DNA of 64,000 nucleotides from Amycolatopsis sp. CA-128772. GTDB taxonomy: Bacteria; Actinomycetota; Actinomycetes; Mycobacteriales; Pseudonocardiaceae. The stretch spans positions 109,621 through 173,620 of the forward strand of contig NZ_PPHG01000073.1 in the NCBI RefSeq assembly GCF_002904295.1, given 5' to 3'. Position numbers and translations under genes: made by a program. Below the pieces are notes generated by a model. It searched no databases, was not told where the DNA came from, and saw only the letters and a program-made list of their open reading frames with translations. Positions 54,345 to 62,036 of the stretch are shown in pieces (position 1 is the stretch's first letter; each line of letters opens with the position of its first letter).

Positions 54345-55334
54345 CTACAGCAACGGCGCGCGCTCCAGCGCCTCCCGCAACCCCGCGAGGACCTCCTCCG
54401 CCGAGCCCGCGATTGTGCAGCCCGCGGCCTGCCGGTGCCCGCCGCCGCCGAACTCCGCCGTCACCGCCGAAACGTCCATCCCCTTGCTGCGCAGAGAAAT
54501 CTGCCACTGCCCCGGCTGCGCCGGATCCTGCTTGAGCACCGCCGCGACAGCCGCCTCGCGGACCGAACGGACCACGTCGATGACCGATTCCACCTCTTCG
54601 CCGCGGACCGTGCGCGCCGCGTCGGCGCGCACCGCCGCGTGCACGAAACCGCGGCCCTGTGCGGCTTCCGGCTCCAGCCGGGCCTCGCGCAGCACCGACG
54701 ACAGCATCGGCAGCCAGGCGAACGGGCGCTCGTCGACGATCCGCCGCACCACCGCCTCCGGGTCGACCCCCGCCTCCAGCAGGCGGGCCGCCATCCGGTG
54801 GGTGTCCGGGCTCGCCCGGCGGAAGCCGCTCGTGTCGGTGACGATCCCCGCGTAGAGCCCGCGCGCGATCGGCTCGTCCAGCGCGGCGCCCAGTTCCTCC
54901 AGGACCCGGAACACCAGGACGGCGCTGGCCTCGGCCCCCTCGTCGACGACGTGGCAGGTGCCGTAGCAGGTGTTGGTCGCGTGGTGGTCGATCACCAGCA
55001 CCGCGCCGGCGAGCTCGACGCGCCCGGCGAGCCGGCCCAGCCGCTTCGGCGTCGGCGTGTCGACGCAGACGAGCAGCCCGTCGGTGTCCGGCAGGGCGTC
55101 CGGGTGGGTGAGCAGGCCGTCCTCGTCGAGCCACCGCAGCGTCTCCGGCGCCTCGTCCGGCTCGCCGAACGACACGCGCACCTTCGCGCCGCGTTGCCGC
55201 AGCGCCCGGCCGAGGGCGAGCGCGCTGCCCAGGGCGTCGGCGTCGGGACGGACGTGCCCGAGCACCGTCACGTCGGTCGCCGACGCGAGCAGCGCGGCCG
55301 CGTCCCGGATGTCCTGCGCCGAAGTAGGGGTCAC
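54345..55334 (-). CDS. nrnA: DHH/DHHA1 phosphoesterase, nanoRNase/pAp phosphatase
   Basis: 329 aa. HVRPDADALGSALAL (first Asp motif), VIDHHATNTCYG (DHH) and GGGGHRQAAGCTI (DHHA1) are intact. NrnA-type enzymes hydrolyse nanoRNA, pAp and cyclic dinucleotide products (the mycobacterial Rv2837c degrades c-di-AMP). GTG 55334 is 8 nt after TAGCGT. It keeps the infB-rbfA-nrnA-MATE order, though several genes are inserted after rbfA. Confidence 0.93.
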   Translation of the reverse strand: MTPTSAQDIRDAAALLASATDVTVLGHVRPDADALGSALALGRALRQRGAKVRVSFGEPDEAPETLRWLDEDGLLTHPDALPDTDGLLVCVDTPTPKRLGRLAGRVELAGAVLVIDHHATNTCYGTCHVVDEGAEASAVLVFRVLEELGAALDEPIARGLYAGIVTDTSGFRRASPDTHRMAARLLEAGVDPEAVVRRIVDERPFAWLPMLSSVLREARLEPEAAQGRGFVHAAVRADAARTVRGEEVESVIDVVRSVREAAVAAVLKQDPAQPGQWQISLRSKGMDVSAVTAEFGGGGHRQAAGCTIAGSAEEVLAGLREALERAPLL

Positions 55335-55342
55335 GGTGCGTC

Positions 55343-55352
55343 ACGCTACGCT
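55343..55352. promoter_or_regulatory. Overlapping divergent -10 boxes
   Basis: ACGCTACGCT holds TACGCT for the plus gene (55347-55352, 7 nt before ATG 55360) and, on the minus strand, TAGCGT for nrnA (55348-55343, 8 nt before GTG 55334). The two share bases 55347-55348, so the two RNA polymerases cannot bind together. Confidence 0.55.
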
Positions 55353-55359
55353 CTGCGGG

Positions 55360-56391
55360 ATGCCTGAGTACGCGATGCTGGTCTACCCCTCGGCCAACCG
55401 GGTCTACGCCGCCTCCGCCCCCGCGCTGCTGCGCGCCGAGCTGGCGGTGTTCGGCGCGCGCCTGGCGGCCGAGCTGTCCGCGATCGAGGAGGTCGAGCTC
55501 GGCGGCGTCGGTTACGTGCGCTTCACCAGCTCGGCGCCCCTGGACGGGCGCGATCTCGCGCTCCTGTCGAACCTCTCGTCGCTGTATGCCCTGTTCGAGC
55601 TGGGTGACGGTGTCCTCCGTCCGGTTCAGGTGACACCGCTGGCGAAGGCCGACTCGGACCTGCTGACCATCCAGAAGTACGCCGGCAAGACGAACGAGCT
55701 GTTCACCAAGCTGCTGGTGAACGTCACGCTGATGGCGACCGCGGACCCGTTCCCGGCCAAGCCCAAGTACCTGCTCGACCCGCTGTGCGGCCGCGGCACC
55801 ACGCTCAACCAGGCGATGATGTACGGCCTCCACGCGACCGGCCTGGACGTCGACGCCAAGGACTTCGAGGCGTACGAGGCGTTCATCAAGACCTGGCTGC
55901 GCACCAAGCGCGTGAAGCACACCGCCGAGTCCGGGCAGCTGCGGCGCAACAAGGCCCGCCTCGGCCGCCGCCTCGACATCGAGTACGCCCTGGACAAGGA
56001 AGCGTACAAAACGGGCGACACGCGCAAGCTCACCTACTTCAACGCCGACACCCTGACCACCGACGAGGTGCTGCGGGCGAACTCGTGCGACGTGATCGTC
56101 ACCGACGCGCCCTACGGCGTCCAGCACGGCAGCCACCGCGAAGCGGGTCTGCAGCGCAGCCCGCGCGACCTGCTCGCGGCCGCCGTTCCCGGGTGGACAC
56201 GGGTGCTGAAGCCCGGCGGCGCGCTCGGCATCTCCTGGAACACGACCGTGCTGCCGCGGGAAGAGCTCGTCGAGGTGCTCCGGAAGGCCGGGCTGGACGT
56301 CCGTGAGGGCGGCCCGTGGGAGGAGTTCGCCCACCGCGTCGACCAGGCCATCCTGCGCGACCTGGTCGTCGCGGCCAAACCCGCGTCCTGA
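55360..56391 (+). CDS. SAM-dependent RNA/DNA methyltransferase (UPF0020-like)
   Basis: 343 aa. KYLLDPLCGRGTTLNQAMMYGLHATGLDVD (about 135-165) is the SAM motif I; DVIVTDAPYGVQHG (about 238-250) is the catalytic (D/N)PPY-type motif, with NAPY variant TDAPYG. N-terminal 90 residues are a small beta domain seen in actinobacterial members. It most likely N-methylates guanosine or adenosine in tRNA or rRNA; target unknown. ATG 55360 is leaderless from TACGCT. Confidence 0.82.
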   Translation: MPEYAMLVYPSANRVYAASAPALLRAELAVFGARLAAELSAIEEVELGGVGYVRFTSSAPLDGRDLALLSNLSSLYALFELGDGVLRPVQVTPLAKADSDLLTIQKYAGKTNELFTKLLVNVTLMATADPFPAKPKYLLDPLCGRGTTLNQAMMYGLHATGLDVDAKDFEAYEAFIKTWLRTKRVKHTAESGQLRRNKARLGRRLDIEYALDKEAYKTGDTRKLTYFNADTLTTDEVLRANSCDVIVTDAPYGVQHGSHREAGLQRSPRDLLAAAVPGWTRVLKPGGALGISWNTTVLPREELVEVLRKAGLDVREGGPWEEFAHRVDQAILRDLVVAAKPAS

Positions 56392-56394
56392 GCC

Positions 56395-57540
56395 TCAGGA
56401 GGCGGTGAGCTCCCCCGGCTTCGGCACCTGCCCGTTCTCCTCCGGCGCGGCCGGCGCGGGCGCCGTGCTCAGGCCGCGCTTGACCGAGTCCAAGATGGAC
56501 AGTCCCTGGCCGACGAGCCCGGCGGCCATCTCGCCGAGGCCGTCGGCGCCGTTGAGGATGTTGACGTTTGCCCCCGACAGGCCCCGGCCGGCTTCCTTGA
56601 CGATCTGCGGCAGCTGGTCGATGAGCATCCGGTCGAGCGCGACCCGGTTGTGCGACGCGGCCGCCTGCGCCTGCACCCGCATCTTCTCCGCCTCGGCGAC
56701 CGCGAGGATGCGGATCCGCTCGGCCTCGGCGTCGGCGGGCTTGATCACCTCGGCCACCAGCTGCTGCTGCCGCAGTTCGGCTTCGCGCTGGGCCAGCTCG
56801 GTGCGCGCGTCGATGACCTCCTGCTGCGCGCGGGCCTGCGCGAGCGGGCCGGCCTGAGCGGCCTGGGCCTGCGCCGCTTCGACCTCGGCGCGGTACCGCG
56901 CCTGCACGATCGACGTCTGCCGGGCGTACTCGGCCTGCGTCCGCTGCGACTCCTGTTCGGCTTCGGCCGCGGTCTTGTTCGCCACGGCTTGGGCGATTTG
57001 GGCGTCCCGCTGGATGGCGGCGTTGTGCGGCGCGGCCATCGCGGCGATGTAGCCGAGCTTCATGTCGTCGATCGACTGGATCTGCAGGGCGTCGACGGTG
57101 AGCCCGATCTTCGCCATCTCCACCGCCGAGCCGTCCAGCACCTCGGTGGCGAGCTTCTGCCGCTCGGTGATGATCTCCTCGACGGTCATCGACCCGATGA
57201 TGGACCGCAGGTGCCCGGCGAAGATCCGGCCGGTCAGCACGGACATCTGGTCCTGGTCGGAGAGGAACCGCTGGCCGGCGTTGACGATGCTCTCGGTGTC
57301 GTTGCCGACCTTGAACGCGATCACCGCCCGCACGGTCAGGGCGATGGCCTGCTTGGTGACGCACACTTCGGTCACTTCGGCTTCGCACATGGCAAGCGTG
57401 AGGAACCGGACTTTCCGGAAGACCGGCATGACGAACGCGCCGTGGCCCGTGACGACCCGGAACGGCGACGCGCCCTTGCTGTTCTTGCCCCCGGAGATCA
57501 GCATCGCCTCGTTGGGAGCCGGCACGCGATAACCGAACAT
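56395..57540 (-). CDS. SPFH/flotillin-like protein
   Basis: 381 aa. N-terminal SPFH domain (about 1-150; FGYRVPAPNEAMLISGG, ALTVRAVIAFKVGND) then a long Ala/Gln/Glu coiled coil (about 200-310) and an acidic Pro-rich tail. No N-terminal membrane helix; the short MFGYRVPAP start may form the hydrophobic anchor. Flotillins organise membrane domains. ATG 57540 has AGAAGGA upstream. The small NfeD-like gene precedes it by 20 nt, the usual flotillin partner. Confidence 0.85.
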   Translation of the reverse strand: MFGYRVPAPNEAMLISGGKNSKGASPFRVVTGHGAFVMPVFRKVRFLTLAMCEAEVTEVCVTKQAIALTVRAVIAFKVGNDTESIVNAGQRFLSDQDQMSVLTGRIFAGHLRSIIGSMTVEEIITERQKLATEVLDGSAVEMAKIGLTVDALQIQSIDDMKLGYIAAMAAPHNAAIQRDAQIAQAVANKTAAEAEQESQRTQAEYARQTSIVQARYRAEVEAAQAQAAQAGPLAQARAQQEVIDARTELAQREAELRQQQLVAEVIKPADAEAERIRILAVAEAEKMRVQAQAAASHNRVALDRMLIDQLPQIVKEAGRGLSGANVNILNGADGLGEMAAGLVGQGLSILDSVKRGLSTAPAPAAPEENGQVPKPGELTAS

Positions 57541-57560
57541 CGAATGTCCTTCTGCGAACG

Positions 57561-57788
57561 CTATCGAGCGGGATCCGAGGCGTCCCACGCCACGACGTCG
57601 ACCGTGCGCCGGCCCCGGGTTTCCACGACCAGGACGGTCGTGCCCTTCGGCAGCTCCGTGTCGGACCAGGCAAGGAAGGTTTCCAGGCCGCCCCTGATCC
57701 TGATCAGCACCTCCCCGGGGCCCCGCTGCCCGCGGGTGCCGACCAGGAGGACTCCGGTGCGGCCGGACGGGGAGAGATCGGAGTGCAT
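57561..57788 (-). CDS. Small NfeD-like OB-fold protein
   Basis: 75 aa only. GRTGVLLVGTRGQRGPGEVLIRIRGG and LPKGTTVLVVETRGRRTVDVVAWD follow the strand order of the NfeD C-terminal OB domain, with no membrane segments at all, so it is a minimal soluble form. ATG 57788 has GGGAGG 8 nt upstream. Operon with the SPFH gene, typical of NfeD/flotillin pairs. Role: presumed to bind or regulate the flotillin assembly. Confidence 0.65.
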   Translation of the reverse strand: MHSDLSPSGRTGVLLVGTRGQRGPGEVLIRIRGGLETFLAWSDTELPKGTTVLVVETRGRRTVDVVAWDASDPAR

Positions 57789-57928
57789 GGTGCCGACCTC
57801 CCTCCGTGGCGGCCTCGGTGCGGGTTCACCCCCGCTCACTTCATTGTGCTCCCGCCGGACGCACGGCGTGGGCACTGTGAGGTTCCGATCAGGAAGGCAA
57901 CCGGACGGGCCGCTCGGGCGTACGCGGC

Positions 57929-57934
57929 TATACT
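57929..57934 (+). promoter_or_regulatory. -10 box of leaderless TetR gene
   Basis: TATACT, 8 nt before GTG 57943; the best match to TATAAT among the leaderless starts of this window. Confidence 0.55.
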
Positions 57935-57942
57935 CGCGGATC

Positions 57943-58485
57943 GTGACCGTCGAGCAACGTCCCCTGCGCGCGGACGCCCGGCGCAATCGGGAGGCGCTGG
58001 TCGCGGCGGCGCGGGAAGTGTTCGGCGCCAAGGGCGTCGACGCCCCGCTGGACGAAATCGCCCGCCGCGCGGAGGTCGCGATCGGCACCCTCTACAACCG
58101 GTTCCCGACGCGGGCGGACCTCGTCGAAGCCGCGTTCCTGCCGACGCTGGAAGAGGCCAGGGCTGTGTCGGAGGCGGCCCTCGCGTGTGAAGACCCGTGG
58201 GAGGGTTTCGTCCTGTTCCTCGAACGGTCGGTGCGGATGCTGGTGGCCGACCGCGGCTTCACCGAGGTGTGCTCCCGGACGTTCGACCCGGCGTCGGGGC
58301 TGGAGAAAGCCAAGCAGGCCAACGCTTCCCGGATGAACCGGATCATCTCGCGCGCCCAGGAGGCGGGTCTCCTGCGACCGGACTTCCGCGGCGAGGACCT
58401 GGCGGTGGTGTTCGCCGGCGCCTCCGCGGCGCGGGACTGGCGGCGCGGGCTCGCCCTGGTGCTCGAGGGGCTGCGCCCGGGATGA
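57943..58485 (+). CDS. TetR-family transcriptional regulator
   Basis: 180 aa. REALVAAAREVFGAKGVDAPLDEIARRAEVAIGTLYNRFPTRADLVEAAF (15-65) is a complete TetR helix-turn-helix; the C-terminal ligand domain is family-specific (AETR-like). GTG 57943 from TATACT. The methyltransferase gene starts within its stop (ATGA), so the regulator probably controls a two-gene operon, its own and the methyltransferase. Confidence 0.9.
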   Translation: MTVEQRPLRADARRNREALVAAAREVFGAKGVDAPLDEIARRAEVAIGTLYNRFPTRADLVEAAFLPTLEEARAVSEAALACEDPWEGFVLFLERSVRMLVADRGFTEVCSRTFDPASGLEKAKQANASRMNRIISRAQEAGLLRPDFRGEDLAVVFAGASAARDWRRGLALVLEGLRPG

Positions 58486-59099
58486 CCTGGCTCGCGGACA
58501 CGGCCACCTCGTACGACACGGTGGCGTCGAGCTACGCCGAGTTCGTGTCGGACGCGCTGGACGAACAGCCGTACCTGCGGGCGGCGCTGACGCTGTTCGC
58601 CTCGCAGGTCGACGGACCGGCGGTGGACGTCGGCTGCGGCCCGGGGCACTTCACGGCGTACCTGGCTTCGCTGGGTGTCGACGCGTCCGGCATCGACCTG
58701 TCGCCGGGGATGGTCGACCTGGCCCGCCGGGCGCATCCGGAGCTGCGGTTCGAGGTGGGCTCGATGACGGACCTCGCGCTGCCGGACGCGTCGGTCGCGG
58801 GCGTGCTGGCGTCCTGGTCGCTGATCCACGTCCCGGACGACGCGGTGCCGGTGACGCTGAGCCACTTCCGCCGCGTCCTGCGCACGGGCGGCCTGCTGGT
58901 GATCGGGTACCACGTGGGGGCGGGAACGCGCCTGAAGACGCAGGGCTACGGCGGCCACCCGATGCGGGTCCACGTCCACCTGCGCCAGCCGTGGTGGCTG
59001 GCCCGGCGGGTGCGGGAGGCCGGGTTCACGGTCGAGGCGGAGTGGGCGCTGCGCCCGGAAGCCGAGGTGTCGCAGGCGATCCTGTTCGCGCGGGTCTAG
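58482..59099 (+). CDS. Class I SAM-dependent methyltransferase
   Basis: 205 aa, Methyltransf_11/25 type. VDVGCGPGHFTAYLASLGVDASGIDLSPGM (about 46-75) is motif I with the acidic ribose ligand Asp; VAGVLASWSLIHVPDD is motif II-III. Small-molecule methylation is the usual role; substrate unknown. ATG 58482 overlaps the TetR stop by 4 bp. Its end overlaps the convergent DinB gene by 4 bp. Confidence 0.85.
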   Translation: MTWLADTATSYDTVASSYAEFVSDALDEQPYLRAALTLFASQVDGPAVDVGCGPGHFTAYLASLGVDASGIDLSPGMVDLARRAHPELRFEVGSMTDLALPDASVAGVLASWSLIHVPDDAVPVTLSHFRRVLRTGGLLVIGYHVGAGTRLKTQGYGGHPMRVHVHLRQPWWLARRVREAGFTVEAEWALRPEAEVSQAILFARV

Positions 59100-59857
59100 G
59101 CGGTACGGCCCGCCTCGAGCACCGTGAGGTCACGCACGGCGTACCGGTGGTGCTCGGCTTCCTCCTTCAGCACCACCTTCAGGCAGCGGCGCACGACGTA
59201 CTCCTCGTCGGGGTACATGCCGCCCGGCTTGCGGCCGCACACCCGGTCGAGTTCGGTGGCGGTGAGCCCGTCGACGACCCGCCGCATCGCCGACATACGG
59301 GCGAGCCGAGGCGCGAGCACCTCGTCGAGCGTCGGGGTGGCTTCGAGGGTGAGGCCGAGCTTTGCTGCCTCGTCCGGTGGTGTCCCGCCGGCGGGCAAGC
59401 CCAACGGGTGGTAGGGCGCTTCCTCCTCGAGCACGGCGCTGCCGAGCCAGGCGTCGCCGGCGAAGAGCAGGTGCCGTTGCGTCTCGACGAACGACCACTC
59501 GCCGCCGACCCGCTCGTGCAGCGCGGCCTCGGGCAGCAGCCTCGCCCGGTCGAGCGTCGCGCTCCAGGAGGACTCGATGGCGTCCCAAGCCGTTCGGTAG
59601 TCCTCGGGAGAAGCCGCGTTCCGCGCGAGCGCCCGCGCGGGGTGCCGGCGGTCGAGCTCGGCCTCGACGTAGGCGGTGACGTCGACGTCGTTGACGATCA
59701 GACGCTCGAAGTAGCCACCGAGGGAGACGTCGCGGCCGTAGCAGTCGACGATCTTCAGCCCGGTCACCTCGCAATCCCGGATTTCGAGGCCGGCGAGGTC
59801 GCACAGGTGGATACGGGCACCGCGGAACTGGTCGCTCTGGGCGTATTCGGAAACCAT
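59096..59857 (-). CDS. DinB-family protein with a pentapeptide-like N-terminus
   Basis: 253 aa. The first 45 residues (FRGARIHLCDLAGLEIRDCEVTGLKIVDC) read as pentapeptide-like A(D/N)LxX repeats, then a four-helix DinB/MDMPI-type bundle (SPEDYRTAWDAIESSWSATLDRARLLPEAALHERVGGEWSFVETQRHLLFAGDAWL), with His residues in the usual metal positions. DinB-fold enzymes are thiol-dependent transferases or hydrolases using mycothiol in actinomycetes. Substrate unknown. Confidence 0.75.
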   Translation of the reverse strand: MVSEYAQSDQFRGARIHLCDLAGLEIRDCEVTGLKIVDCYGRDVSLGGYFERLIVNDVDVTAYVEAELDRRHPARALARNAASPEDYRTAWDAIESSWSATLDRARLLPEAALHERVGGEWSFVETQRHLLFAGDAWLGSAVLEEEAPYHPLGLPAGGTPPDEAAKLGLTLEATPTLDEVLAPRLARMSAMRRVVDGLTATELDRVCGRKPGGMYPDEEYVVRRCLKVVLKEEAEHHRYAVRDLTVLEAGRTA

Positions 59858-59876
59858 CGGAGCAGTCTCCCAGGAC

Positions 59877-60352
59877 TCAGGCGAACGCCTGCTCGGCGAA
59901 GCTGAGACCGCCGCGTTCGGCCATGGTCAGCACCTGCCGGGGGACGTGCTGCGAGGGCCTGCGCACGTACTGCCGGAAGCCCCGCGCCCGGAACTTCAGC
60001 GCGAATTCGTGCCCCTCCAGGTGCCACGAGGGATACGGCCGGTCGTCCGGTGGGGCGAGGCGGTGGAGGTCCGCCAGCTCCAGGTGGCCGTACAGCGGGC
60101 CGATGTCGCCGGTGAGGTCCCAGACCTGGTCGAACACCAGGGTGGCGGGGGCGACCCAGAACGTGAAGTGCTTCTGCCGGCGGGCGGGCTCGACCCAGGT
60201 CACGACGTAGTCCAGGCCAGCAGGAGCCGGCTCGGGGGCAGGTCGTCGTCTTCGAGGAGGCTGATCGCGTGGACGCGGCAGTCGTGCCAGCCCATCCGGG
60301 CGAAGTCCGCGTCGGTCCAGAGGGCCTTGGACAGGCCGGACGGGTCGATCAC
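59877..60352 (-). pseudogene. Conserved protein split by a one-base deletion
   Basis: Two frames on the minus strand together give one protein. The first, GTG 60352 to TGA 60200, reads DFARMGWHDCRVHAISLLEDDD and ends SRLLLAWTTS. The second, 60203 to 59877, continues DYVVTWVEPARRQKHFTFWVAPATLVFDQVWDL. Inserting one base at the run between 60216 and 60217 (minus-strand GGCC back to GGACC) would restore LLLDLDYVVTWV, the expected join. Either the gene is inactivated or the base call is wrong. GTG 60352 overlaps the esterase stop (GTGA), so the intact gene would be the last of the rbfA-esterase operon. Function unknown. Confidence 0.65.
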
Positions 60353-61167
60353 GACAGGCGCTCCCCCACGAACTTCACGATCTCCGGCAGTGCTCCCCGC
60401 CAGTATTCGTCATCGTGGCCGCCCGGGGAAAAGCGGGACACCTCGGGCGAAACCGCCTTCACCAGCCGGCGGTTCGCGGTCAGGAACGGGTCCGACTCGC
60501 CGCACCACACGCCCGAGCCCGCGGGGTGCAGGTCGGCCGGGTGCAGCAACGGTTCATCGTCGCGCCAGTTCGGTTCGTCCGCGAACACCTTGCGGCTGCG
60601 GGCGTCCGGCCAGCTGACGAACAGGGCCGCGCTCGCCGTCGCCACCGCCTTCAGGTCCGGGTGGGCGCGGGCGTATCGCAGTGCGCCGAAGCCGCCCATC
60701 GAAATGCCGAACGCCGCCGAGGGCGGGCGCAGGTCGCGGGCGGCCAGCCAGGCCGGGACTTCGTCGGTGAGCATGCGCTGGGGGTCGTCGGCCCCGGCGG
60801 TCTTCACCCAGTAGTGGTCGCCGTCGAGAGCCGCGATGGCGAACGGTGGGGTGCCGGTGCGGACCGCCGCCGTCAGCACGTCCGGGACACCCAGGGACAG
60901 GAACGTGCGGGCCCGGGCGCCGCGGCCGTGCAGGGCCAGGCACACCGGCAGCCCTGCGGACGGCACTCCGGACGGGGTGATGAGCACCAGGTCGACGTCC
61001 GTGCCGCGGGCCGCCGAGGGCATGCGCTGAACCGTCACCGGTCCGGGTGGGGCCGAGGGGCGGGACGGGGCCGGCACCGGAGGCGGGCCGGGTGGGGGTT
61101 CGGGCGACGAGCAGCCCGCCAGCAGCGCCAGTGCGCTGCCGGCGAGCAGACCGCGGCGGGAGAGCAC
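60349..61167 (-). CDS. Lipoprotein esterase (alpha/beta hydrolase)
   Basis: 272 aa. A twin-Arg-like basic start (MLSRRGLLAGSALALLAGC) ends in lipobox LLAGC, so it is lipid-anchored, possibly via Tat. A Pro/Ser linker leads to an esterase-D/mycolyltransferase-like hydrolase: VCLALHGRG (oxyanion strand), FGISMGGFGALRYA (nucleophile GxSxG near residue 165), GESDPF (acid Asp) and GGHDDEYW (His). GTG 61167 is 3 nt after the rbfA stop. Role: extracellular ester cleavage; substrate unknown. Confidence 0.8.
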   Translation of the reverse strand: MLSRRGLLAGSALALLAGCSSPEPPPGPPPVPAPSRPSAPPGPVTVQRMPSAARGTDVDLVLITPSGVPSAGLPVCLALHGRGARARTFLSLGVPDVLTAAVRTGTPPFAIAALDGDHYWVKTAGADDPQRMLTDEVPAWLAARDLRPPSAAFGISMGGFGALRYARAHPDLKAVATASAALFVSWPDARSRKVFADEPNWRDDEPLLHPADLHPAGSGVWCGESDPFLTANRRLVKAVSPEVSRFSPGGHDDEYWRGALPEIVKFVGERLS

Positions 61168-61170
61168 GGG

Positions 61171-61653
61171 TCAGCCCCGGCTCTCCTCCTCCGCGAACTC
61201 GTCGTCTTCGGCGTCTTCGGCTTCGCGAGGCGCCTTGTACGGGTCGGCTTCGCCCGCGTGCTGGGCTCCCGCCGAGCGGCGCGCGACCTCTGCGTCGGCC
61301 TCACGGGCCTTCGCGAGCAGGTCCTCGATCCGCTTCGACTCCTCGGGAATCGTGTCGGCGACGAACGTCAGCGTGGGCGTGTAGCGGACGCCGGTGCCCT
61401 GCCCGACCTTCGTGCGGAGCATCCCGCGCGCCGATTCGAGCGCGGCCGCGGCACCGGCGAAGTCCGGAGGGGTGTCCAGCTTCTCGCCGAGCACCGTGTA
61501 GTACACCGTGGCGTCGTGCAGGTCGCCGGTGACCTTCGTGTCCGTGATGGTCACGTAGTCCAGCCGGGTGTCCTTGACCTCGTGTTCGATCGCCGACGCG
61601 ACGATCTGCGAGATCCGCTTGGCGAGCTTGCGAGCCCGAGCAGGATCGGCCAT
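61171..61653 (-). CDS. rbfA: Ribosome-binding factor A
   Basis: 160 aa. KRISQIVASAIEHEVKDTRLDYVTITDTKVTGDLHDATVYYTVLG is the KH-like RbfA domain; the C-terminal 40 residues are acidic and variable. It assists 30S maturation and cold adaptation. Lies two genes after infB with DUF503 between, the conserved actinobacterial order. Confidence 0.93.
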   Translation of the reverse strand: MADPARARKLAKRISQIVASAIEHEVKDTRLDYVTITDTKVTGDLHDATVYYTVLGEKLDTPPDFAGAAAALESARGMLRTKVGQGTGVRYTPTLTFVADTIPEESKRIEDLLAKAREADAEVARRSAGAQHAGEADPYKAPREAEDAEDDEFAEEESRG

Positions 61654-61672
61654 GTCGTTCTCCTAGGAAGAT

Positions 61673-61966
61673 CTAATCGTCCGGTCCGAGCAGCCGGCGC
61701 CGGGCGGAAAGCAGTTCGAACTCCGGCCGGCTCGCCACGTACCGCTCACACGAGTCGAGCACGTCGCGGACGTGCTCGCCACCTTCGGCGACCACGGCCA
61801 CCCCGATGAGGGTCCGGCGGTGCAGGTCGGTGTGCCCGGCTTCGGCCACCGAAACGGCGAAGCGCTTGCGCACCTCGGCCAGCACCGGACGGACCACGGA
61901 TCGCTTCTGCTTCAGCGAATGGACGTCGCCGAGCAGGATGTCGAGCTCGAGAGCTCCGACGAACAT
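61673..61966 (-). CDS. DUF503 family protein
   Basis: 97 aa, complete: MFVGALELDILLGDVHSLKQKRSVVRPVLAEVRKRFAVSVAEAGHTDLHRRTLIGVAVVAEGGEHVRDVLDSCERYV. A small ferredoxin-fold protein always found between infB and rbfA; some are ribosome-associated, function not settled. ATG 61966 starts the conserved domain and has no Shine-Dalgarno; a terminator separates it from infB. Confidence 0.88.
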   Translation of the reverse strand: MFVGALELDILLGDVHSLKQKRSVVRPVLAEVRKRFAVSVAEAGHTDLHRRTLIGVAVVAEGGEHVRDVLDSCERYVASRPEFELLSARRRLLGPDD

Positions 61967-61992
61967 AGGCAGATTGGGTGGTGTAGTAGGGA

Positions 61993-62028
61993 GACGCCGG
62001 GTGTGCGCCGAAACGCACACCCGGCGTC
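61993..62028 (-). terminator. 15-bp stem terminator after infB
   Basis: GACGCCGGGTGTGCG (61993-62007) and its exact complement (62014-62028), 6-nt loop, 9 nt after the infB stop. The minus strand continues TCCCTAC without a T-run. Confidence 0.7.
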
Positions 62029-62036
62029 GAACTTCC

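Noticed and set aside
60200..60352. Two separate coupled genes at the 60.2-kb split
   Set aside because: The GTGA overlap looks normal for this genome, but the join after adding one base (LLLDLDYVVTWV) is far more natural than two proteins of 50 and 108 aa.
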